From a virus, in IMG/VR virus record IMGVR_UViG_3300042887_003996, positions 1 to 31,567 of that record: a stretch of DNA of 31,567 nt; one strand, written 5' to 3'. A program made the translations under genes and the position numbers. Position 1 is the first letter of the stretch, and every line of letters begins with the position of its first letter. This document shows positions 16,257 to 25,000 of this stretch, in pieces. The notes beneath the pieces are model-generated. The model did not search any database and was not told the origin of the DNA. It saw only the letters and a program-made list of their open reading frames with translations.

Positions 16257-16519
16257 CACTCAAAGTTGCTGACTTCCACACCCGCTTCACCGACGGCCTG
16301 CGCGAAATCATTTGCCCTGCGAAATCCATGGAAGAGCTCATGGATCACTTGGCAAAAATTTTCCCAGCCTACCACGCCGCCGTTTACTCCGACGGGAAAA
16401 TCCCACGCTTTTACATAGTTTTCCGAAACGACGACGACATCCGCTACCTCGATGGCATGAAGACCTCCCTCTCCGAAAACGATACCGTCACCATTATGAC
16501 CGCATTCGCCGGAGGCTAA
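16253..16519 (+). CDS. ThiS/MoaD-like sulfur-carrier protein
   Basis: 88 residues from the ATG of the ATGA overlap. It has the ubiquitin-like sulfur-carrier layout: an N-terminal strand pair (FTDGLREIICPAKSMEELMD, a helix HLAKIFPAYH), a middle strand IPRFYIVFRN, an acidic loop DDIRYLDGMKTSLSENDTVT, and the terminal IMTAFAGG. The L-x-(D/E)-x-D-x-V-x-I-x-x-x-x-(A/S)-G-G ending is the family hallmark. The terminal Gly is adenylated by an E1-like enzyme and converted to a thiocarboxylate. In methanogen thioamidation, thiocarboxylated ThiS is the sulfur donor that TfuA hydrolyses. No E1 (ThiF/MoeB) is visible in the window, so the host's would be used. Confidence 0.85.
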   Translation: MTLKVADFHTRFTDGLREIICPAKSMEELMDHLAKIFPAYHAAVYSDGKIPRFYIVFRNDDDIRYLDGMKTSLSENDTVTIMTAFAGG

Positions 16520-16522
16520 CCC

Positions 16523-17542
16523 ATGAAAATCTTTTTCGGCCCCACACGCCCCAGCAACATCCCCGCCGATGCCGACCTCCGGCCCCCGGCCCAGCAAGGC
16601 GACATTGCCGCCGCCGCGCTCGAAGGGCCAGACACCCTCATCCTCCTCGACGGATTCTTTCACCAAAGTCTCGCGCCCTGGCACAAAGAAATCCTCTTCG
16701 CCATCGAGCAGGGTTGCCGCGTCATTGGCGCAGGCAGCCTCGGAGCCCTCCGCGCTGTCGAGTGCGCCCGCTACGGAGCCGAGCCCGTCGGCCTCATCGC
16801 CGAATGGTATGCCGACGGCACCTGCACCGACGACGCCGATGTCGCTGTCGCCCACGGCCCAGCCAGCGAGGACTACAAAAGCTACACCATCCCTTTGGTG
16901 AACATCCGCGCCACGCTCGACGCCCTCTCCGCCGATGGGTTCCTCCCCACCGCCGAAGCCCGCAAGCACCTCGCCACCATCTCCCGCATCTACTACCCCG
17001 AGCGCACATGGTCCGCCATCGAGGCCGTGCTACCGGCCTTGGATTTCCAAGCCCTCAAGCACAACCTCATCGACCAAAAAGCCAAAGACGCCGAAGCCGC
17101 CATCCGGCACGCCCAGCAGGCTCCACCCCCCGCCACCCGCGATCTCCCCCGGCACATCCACACCGCCTATTTCACCGCCCTCCTAGCCAACGACCTCCCG
17201 ACCAGCAACGGCCAACGCCAGCACCACCTCGCCAGCGAGGCCGACCGCACCATCGCCACCGACCGACACCTCGTCTCCGAGCTTGCCCAAATGCTCGGCA
17301 TCGTCACTACACCAGACGACATCTTCGCCGCCAGCACCCGCATGTGGCACCGACTCGGAATCACCGACTCGGAAACCGCAAAAGCCTGGCTCACCGCCAA
17401 TTCATGGACCGACCAGCAATGGTTCGCCCACGCCCAACGCGAAGCCCTCCGCCAAGCCGCCCGCGATTGGCACGCCGCCAGCGGAGCCTGCCTAGATACC
17501 GTCCCACTCACCCTCGCCCACAACCTCCTCAACCCCGCCTAA
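16523..17542 (+). CDS. tfuA: TfuA-like thioamidation partner
   Basis: 339 residues. The N-terminal 130 residues are a full TfuA domain: MKIFFGPTRPSNIP, then PPAQQGDI, ILLDGFFHQSLAPWHKEIL, then GAGSLGALRAVECARYGAEP, GLIAEWYADGT, DDADVAVAHGP and NIRATLDAL. TfuA is required with YcaO for backbone thioamidation; work on the methanogen protein showed that it hydrolyses ThiS-COSH and helps YcaO bind substrate, using a Ser-Lys pair. Candidates here are Ser72 and Lys55, an assignment I make from the conserved motifs. The C-terminal 200 residues are helical and more divergent. The gene starts 3 nt after the sulfur-carrier stop and ends 3 nt before the next virion gene. Confidence 0.92.
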   Translation: MKIFFGPTRPSNIPADADLRPPAQQGDIAAAALEGPDTLILLDGFFHQSLAPWHKEILFAIEQGCRVIGAGSLGALRAVECARYGAEPVGLIAEWYADGTCTDDADVAVAHGPASEDYKSYTIPLVNIRATLDALSADGFLPTAEARKHLATISRIYYPERTWSAIEAVLPALDFQALKHNLIDQKAKDAEAAIRHAQQAPPPATRDLPRHIHTAYFTALLANDLPTSNGQRQHHLASEADRTIATDRHLVSELAQMLGIVTTPDDIFAASTRMWHRLGITDSETAKAWLTANSWTDQQWFAHAQREALRQAARDWHAASGACLDTVPLTLAHNLLNPA

Positions 17543-17545
17543 CCC

Positions 17546-18043
17546 ATGCAATACGCCCCCGCCGTCACCGACCGCTCCGCCGAGATTTACGCCCAAGGAG
17601 CCAACAACGCCACGAACATCCGAGCCCAAGGCCAAGCCAACTTCCAGAACTCCCTCACCTCGTCCTTCAACACCGCCATGGGTATGGTAACTAAGCGCAT
17701 CGAGAAGAACGAAACCGACAACGCCAAGATGCAGCAATCCATGGCCAGCGGCCAGGCCATGATGAGCCTCTCCGACAACTATGGAGAGCAAGGCCAGAAA
17801 TTCAAAATGTCTCTTGGTAAAGCTCTCGAAGACACCAAAGGCAACCCGGATAAAATGTCCGGCGCAGTCATGGCCCACGCCGCTGAGTTTGAAAACATGC
17901 AGCAAATAGCCCGCCAAAATGCCCAATACGACCGCGCTTATCAACTAGCTCAACAGAAAGCCGCCCTCGGCATCGGCGGAGGCGGGGGGTCTTCGCCCAT
18001 GTTTAGCGTCGATGTGGCGGATGGCATTGACTTGAGCCAGTAA
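17546..18043 (+). CDS. Internal virion protein, small
   Basis: 165 residues, rich in Ala, Gln, Asn and Met (FNTAMGMVTKRIEKNETDNA, then MMSLSDNYGEQGQKFKMSLG), almost entirely helical, with a Gly-rich linker (GIGGGGGSS) and a short C-terminal tail. This composition and its position in a run of ejection-type genes fit a small internal core protein that leaves the capsid with the DNA. No enzyme motif is visible. Confidence 0.6.
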   Translation: MQYAPAVTDRSAEIYAQGANNATNIRAQGQANFQNSLTSSFNTAMGMVTKRIEKNETDNAKMQQSMASGQAMMSLSDNYGEQGQKFKMSLGKALEDTKGNPDKMSGAVMAHAAEFENMQQIARQNAQYDRAYQLAQQKAALGIGGGGGSSPMFSVDVADGIDLSQ

Positions 18044-18052
18044 AATCTTTCC

Positions 18053-19060
18053 ATGGCCTCCCCTGCCCAAAACGCTTACGCCAACGCCGTGCCGCTCCCG
18101 GTGGCAAACCCTCCTTTGGACCCCGATCCAAACGACATCATGCAAACCGGCGCGGCACTTTCGGCTTTCGATCCCGCTACCCAGCCCCAGGTTGGCCCAG
18201 CCCTTGATGCCGTGTCGGGCCAAGACGAGGAACCTTACGATGCCGTCGCCGCCCGCCTCGCCCAGGGAGCCCGCGTTCGCATCACCAGCCAAGAGCAATG
18301 GAATGCCCTCTCCCCGCATGAGAAGGAGGTGATCCGCGCCACCAAAGCCTCGGGCCGCAGCGTCCCCGCCCGCGACGCCCTCCGCGTTTACCAAGACAGC
18401 GTGAAGCGAGCCCGCGCCTCGCAAGTCCAGACCGTGGCCCTGCCCGATGGCCGCACGGTGTATTTTGCAAATAACCAGCGAATTGAAGAAGCCAAACAAC
18501 CCGAGGCGGTGAAGATGGAAATCAAGCAAGCCGAGGATGGCACGATGGTGATGATCGACCCGCTCACGGGCCGCAGCTTCCCGGCATGGAATGAAAGCAC
18601 CGGGGAAGCCGTTCGCGGCCCCGCGAAACTTTCCCCCGCGCAAGAGGAAAAAATCAAATTACTTCAACTAAACAGCGAAGACAAAGGAGCCAGGTTGGCC
18701 GACCTGACGCGTTTTACAGAATCCGATTCTGTCCAATACAACGACGCTACCGGAGGCTATGAGCCTGCTGGTTTTTTTGGAGGGTCTAAAGTCAAAGATT
18801 TAAGGAAAGAAATCGAAACTGAAAAAGACAAATACGATAAGCAAATTGAAATGGCCCTGCGCCCCGTGAACCGCTCCTCCAAATCCTCCCCCGCGCCCGC
18901 AGCCACGCCAGCGCCGCCGCCTGCCACCCGCTCCGCCGCCCCTTCCCAAACCCCCCGGCCCAACCCCATGCCCACGCCCGACCAATTCCAACCAGGCAAA
19001 CGCTACCGCGATGCCGCTGGCAATGTGAAAACCTACCGTGGCAACGGAGCTTGGGAATGA
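18053..19060 (+). CDS. Internal virion/ejection protein
   Basis: 335 residues. A Pro/Asp-rich start is followed by a helical part (LSPHEKEVIRATKASGRSVP ...) and a beta pair (VQTVALPDGRTVYFANNQRI). A second segment (EDGTMVMIDPLTGRSFPAWN) precedes a coiled-coil stretch (KVKDLRKEIETEKDKYDKQI). Then come a Pro/Ala-rich linker and a terminal motif GKRYRDAAGNVKTYRGNGAW, which resembles short C-terminal tags seen on other phage internal proteins. The stop overlaps the giant downstream gene (ATGA), suggesting the two products are made and assembled together. Confidence 0.55.
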   Translation: MASPAQNAYANAVPLPVANPPLDPDPNDIMQTGAALSAFDPATQPQVGPALDAVSGQDEEPYDAVAARLAQGARVRITSQEQWNALSPHEKEVIRATKASGRSVPARDALRVYQDSVKRARASQVQTVALPDGRTVYFANNQRIEEAKQPEAVKMEIKQAEDGTMVMIDPLTGRSFPAWNESTGEAVRGPAKLSPAQEEKIKLLQLNSEDKGARLADLTRFTESDSVQYNDATGGYEPAGFFGGSKVKDLRKEIETEKDKYDKQIEMALRPVNRSSKSSPAPAATPAPPPATRSAAPSQTPRPNPMPTPDQFQPGKRYRDAAGNVKTYRGNGAWE

Positions 19061-22000
19061 GTTTCGATCCCTCCACTGCCGTCCTTATCGAGGACGAACC
19101 GGCTGATTTCGATGCCGCCTCTGCCGTGCCGGTGGAGGAGGAGTCGATGGGATTCGATCCCACCACCGCCGTTCTTGTCGAGGACGAGCCCGCCTTGCCA
19201 TCCGCCACGCCTTCGCCTGTTCCCACGCCGAACCCCGAACTCGATGCCGCCCGCGATGCCGGGATGCGCGAGGATCAACTTATCCGCGAGGAGGGGATTT
19301 TCCCCGAGGGCAGCCAATCTTGGAAAGTCCTCGATGGCCGCATCTACATCGACCCCGCCCGCTACAACTCCGCCGTCGAGAATCTGTGGTCCGCCGGGGT
19401 GATCGACTCCGACTCCTACACCCAGCTCCAGAAAGGCACCGTGGATCAATGGGACGAAGCCACCCGCACCGTGATCCCATCGGTGGAGAAAGCCACCGCC
19501 GCCCGCCGCGACCTGGAGCGCCGCGCCGGAGCTTTCCCCGAAGCCAAAGCCGCCGCCTCTGGCCTGCTCAAAGGAGCCATGCAAACCGGAGCCGCCATCG
19601 TGGGAGGGGGAGCCGCCGCCACGGCCACCGGCTTTACTGGACCGGGAGCCATCGCCGTTGGTATTGGCGCAGGCACCGCCGCCGCGCTTGGCACCGGCTA
19701 CGCCTACGACAAAGCCCTTGAACTCTCCTCCAAGGAAAGCGACCTGCTCGATAGCTTCTACGCCGCGAACCAACTCAAGCCCGGCTACAACACCGGCGGA
19801 CAGCTTGTCTCGATCCTCGCCCCAACGCCCGTTTCCATCTCCCGCCTGGCGAATGCCGCCAATCTCATCCAAGCCGAGAAGGGCAGCGCCGCCGCCGCCA
19901 AGTTTGTCACCGGAGCCTTTGGCGCAGGCGCTGGCATCGGCGTGGCCACCGACGCCACGATCCAAGTCGCCAACCTCGGCCTCGATAAACTCCTGCATCA
20001 AGACATCAGTAAGGAAGTGGCGATGGAGCATTTCCGCCAGACCGGCGAACAACTCGCCCCCCGCCCGCAATACAACCCCGCCAGCACCGGCATCTCCGCC
20101 ATCTTCGGCGGCCTCGGCGCGGGCCTCGGGGTAAAGGCTCGCAATAAAACCTACGCCCCCGAGGAATTGGTCACACTTGAATCCCAAGTCAAAACCGGAC
20201 GCGCCACCCGCCAAGAGGCCGAGGACTACCGAGTCATGCGCCAAGCCGTGGATACCCTTCGCGCCGATGAACGCCTCCTCGATGCCCAAGCCATCCGCCG
20301 CGCCACCGTGGACGCCGCAGGCTTCCGCTTCCTCGATACCACCGAGATCATCAACCCCCGCTTCCAGCGCGAGCTTTTGGCTTACGCCGCCGAGAATCCT
20401 GCCGCCGCCGTGCCGCTTTCTGGAAGCCCCGCCGCCTACACCGGCCAAGCCTTCATCAACCGAGGCGGCGCAGCGCCAGCCTTCCAAGGCGGCACCAACG
20501 CCCTGCCCGGCCCCGAGGGCGTGCCTGCCCTGCCCGCCCCGGCAGTTAACCTACAGGTTAACCCGCCCGTGGTATCAAATGATACCGTTCCGGGTTGGAC
20601 TGGTCGGGTAGATATGGAGCCGGGGCTTTCTGGTGACATGATGGATGATATGTCAGGTTGGATATTAGAATCTTGGAAGGACAAACAAGGTAAACCAAGG
20701 TTTCAATCTGCGGAAGAAGCATGGAATAATTACACCGCTTACGATCAATCACGGGGAGTTTTAGTGCCAGGCAAACAATATTTTATTCAAAGCCTTTACC
20801 CGCAACTAACTCAAACAGCCCCCGCACCCGTGGTATCAAATGATACCTTCGACCCCACCACCGCCACGCTGGTTGACGACATTCCCCCGAACACCTCTAC
20901 GGCCCCAGCCGCCGCAAGTGGAGCGCCTGAACCGACAGGCTCACCCGAACTGATCGCCGGGGAGGGGGCCACCACTTCGCCGCCCGCCAAGCCCAAGCGC
21001 CAGTTCCCCCGCATCTCCTACGATCCCGGCACATTTCCTATCCTTTCCGCGCTTCAAGAAAGCCCGATGCGCCCAAGCTCTAGCGGCACAGCGGGCGGAG
21101 AGAATGATTTTTGGAACGAAATCCGCCGCACCGGCAGGCACTTCGCCGAGACCCACCGCTCGACAGGCCAACCCTACGATGTCCGCGCCCAAGAACTCTT
21201 CGAGCGAGGTTTATTGCCCGACCCCTCGCCGGATACTTTGTTCAATGCCTATATGTCGGAGGTCAATAGCTACCGCCAAATCAAGGATGGCGACCCCACC
21301 GAGGCCGAGCAAAATAAAATCCAGAAGCAATACGACACCTTCACTAAGCAAGCCCTCGACCCCTCGAAGACCAAGAAATCCAACCTGCAACCGGTCACAA
21401 CCAGCGACCTCAAGATCGGCGACCGCGTGAAGATTGCAGACGAATGGCTCAATGTGAAAGCCATCGACCCCGAGACCTTCACCATTTCCCTGGAAGACGG
21501 CGCAAAGTTTGGCCTCCAGAAAGTGGAAGACGGCACGCAAATGTGGGTGCAGGAAACCGAAATCTCCCCCTCACAGGATGATGGCTTCTCATTTCTCACT
21601 GAGACCGCCGCCCCGCCCGCCGCCGCCCAGCAGGCCGAACCCTTCTCTGGCAATCTTTTTACCCCTGGCGAAATGCCATTCAGCCTCGACCGCCCGCTGG
21701 ATGACGACAGCTTAAAGCTGCAACGCGAAGCCGACGAAGCCAACCGCCAGCAAGCGGCGGAGGAGGAGGCGCAGAAGAGCCAAACCAACATGGCCTTCGC
21801 CGATGCCGGACCCCCTGCCAAATCCTCCCGAGGCGGCAAGTCAATGGCCGACGCCGGGCCGCCCACCCCGCTTCTCTCCACCACCGCTACGCTCCCTAAG
21901 CCACCGCTCGAAACCTACAACGACGCCCAGGTCTTCGCCGACTTCCCCGATGCCGTGGGCGTGGTGCGGTCCTCGAAGGGAAGCGGTTGGACGATGCCTC

Positions 22001-25000
22001 TGATCCTCGGCGGCACGGACAAGGTGCCCGTCATGGAAATGCCCGAGCTGGTAGAAATGGTGCGCTCCCTCACCGGCAACGACCCGAAGTTGAAACGAAT
22101 GCCCAAAGCCCTCGGCACATTCAACCCCGGCTCCGGCATCATCACGCTCCGGCCTGACCTTTTCCAAAACGAATCCAGCGCCATGATGACCTTCGCCCAC
22201 GAGATCGGCCACCTGGTGAGCTGGATGGATGAACGCAACATCAAGCTCGGCAACCTCGGCGGCCACATCATGAATGTGGGCAACTATCTTAAGAGCACCT
22301 TTCCAATAACGCCGGGCGCAGGCCCGGCCCTTACCACTGCCGACCGCCGCAAGCTCCAAGCTCAAGCCAAGGCCGAGAATCCTTCCGATCCCGACGCCCG
22401 CACCACCCGCTACCGCGAGCTTGTGCAACAAACCATGGACACTCGGAACCTTGGCGCTGTCTCCGAGAAGCAGGGCGGCTACTCGCCGAACATCCGCGAA
22501 GAACTCATCAACCTCTCCGAATGGTGGAAGCCTTTCAGCTACGACGACGCCAAGGATAGCTATGTGGACTACCGCCACAGCGCCGAAGAACTCTACGCCG
22601 ACGCCATCAGCGTGCTCTTCAACTCCCCGGCGGACCTCGAAGCCCGCGCCCCCGTATTTTACAAAGCCTTCTGGAACTACGCCGACGCCCGCCCGCAGGT
22701 GAAGGCCAGCATCTTTGAAATCCAAAACCGCATCCTCATGGGCCGCGATGCTGTGCTGGATAAGCGCCTCGCCCGCGACCTGGAATCCTTCAAGGCCGGG
22801 GCCGAGGTTTTCGTCGGCAAGCAGGCCGCCGCTGCCGAGCGCCGCGCCAGCCTCACGGGCTGGTGGGAAAACCTCAAAGACCAATACTGGAACCGCTACC
22901 AACCTCTCATCGAATCCGCCGCCAAGGCCCGCGCCGCTGGCACCATCACCAAGGCGGAGGAGGACGGCATCCGCTGGCTCACCGAGGAGCACCCGCTGGC
23001 CGATAGCAAGCTCCAGCTCAAGCTCGCCGACATTGGCCGCCTCTACCAAAGCCTCGATGCGGCAGGCGTGCCGCGTGATTATTTCGGCGTCTGGCTCAAG
23101 CATCACCGCATCGCCAACGAACGCTACGAAGTCACCGAGAAAATTAAGGGAATGGATCTCACGGTTGAGAAAGGCCGCGCCGTGATGGCCAACCCTGGCG
23201 GCGAGACCGCCCGCACTTCCGCCGAAATGCTCGCCTCGCTCCAGCAGCGCCTCGGCCCTGAGAAAACCGCCGCCCTCGAATCCGCCGTCGCGGGATTCCG
23301 CGATGTTGTTTTCACCATCATGGAGGATGCGAACGACGCCGGGCTTTTCTCTGCCGACCTCTGGGAAATCATCAGCGCCAACCGCGACAACTACGCCGCC
23401 TTCACCCCGCTGGAATATGTGCAGGAGTATCTACCCTCAGCCATCCGCAAGCAGGTGGGAACCTTCAAGGAAATCGCCGATCCGCTTCAGCAAACGGTGC
23501 TTAAATCCATCAGCATCCACCGCGCCGCGCAGAATAACCGATTCAAACGCGCTGCCGTGGAGGCCATCCGCCAGACCGCACCGGAGCTAGTGAAGCCAGC
23601 GCCGATGAAATACAACGGCAAGGCGATGGTGCCGCAGGAGTCACAAGAAACCGGCCTTACCCTGGTGCAATGGAAGGAGGACGGCCAACTCACCGGCGTT
23701 CACCTCCCCGACCGCTACGCCCGCATGTGGGAGGATCAATCCCCCGCCGAGCGCGACGCCATCCTCAAGCTCCTCTCGACGGGATTCCAGCGCCTCGTCT
23801 ATGGCGCGATCATCCGCTACAACCCGGCCTTCCAGCTTTTCATGTCGCCCGCCCGCGACCTTCAACGCTCCATCACCAACATGCCCGGCGGCATCCAAGG
23901 CCGCGCCCGTTTCCTCCAGCGCCTCCTCGATCCCGAAACCTGGGGAGCCTCCGTGGAATGGGCGAGGGGAGACATCGGCAAGACCGAACTCCTCCGCGAG
24001 ATGATCGAGAACGCCGCCACAGGCGGGCCGCACAGCGCCTTCGGTGGCCGCATGGGGAGCGACGACGACAGCCTCGACGCCATCCTCCGCAAGTATCACC
24101 TGCAAGATCAGCAATCCCGAAATGGTTTTGTCCGCGCCCTCATGGCCCCACTCAAAGGCATCGAGTTTGCCGGGCAAGTCCTGCAACTCCTGCCCAAAGC
24201 TGCCGCCTACAAGGTTCTGGTCAAAGATACCGGCATCCCCGCGCCGCAAGCCGCCAACACCATCCGCAACCACATCGGCATCCCGAACTACTACAAGAAA
24301 GGCCGCCACGCCCAAGCCGCAGGTGCGCTGGTGCCGTTTCTCAACATCTTCCTCCGCTCCTACGACTCCCTGCAACGCAACCTCCGAGGAGCCGAGCGCA
24401 ACATGGGCGGCAGGGAATGGTGGCTGGCCTGGGCGCTCACCGGTGGCGGCCTTATCGCTATCCTGCAAACCCTCGCCAAAGAAGGACTCTTCGGCAAAGA
24501 CCTCGAAAAGCTCTACTCCCGCGTGCCTACTTGGGACATGACGAACTTTGCCGTGCTGCCCCTCGGCGAAGTCCCCACCGGCGAGACCGGCGGCAAGACC
24601 GTCTATGCCCGCCTTCCACAAGATGAAGGGCTCCGCGTCATCAACGGCGTCGTGAGTAAAATGCTCACCTCGGCCATCCGCTCCGCCAAAGGCGATCCCT
24701 CCGCGCCACAACTCGGGGAGGTTTTCGCAGGTATCAGCTCTCAAGTTCCCGGCACCAACACGCTCGTCGAACTCGGCCAGAACTGGACAACTTTCCTGGC
24801 GGGCCGCAATCCGCGTGATGATTTCCGCAACCGCTACATCCTTTCCGACGACCAATGGCTCGCCGGGGGATGGGAGGCCACCAAGCCCATGCTCGGCTGG
24901 ACGCTGGAGCAAACCGGCATCACCAACTTTTTCACCTACGATCCCAAGGCCGACACGCTCACCGAAACAACCCTCAGCGCCGCGCCTATTCTGAATCGCT

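Noticed and set aside
19033-20487. 484-codon open frame antisense to the giant gene, and similar ones at 21841-23106 and 23641-25269
   Set aside because: Low-complexity Gly/Ala/Val translations mirrored from Ala/Arg-rich sense codons; no motif, no start context, and the sense gene is continuous.
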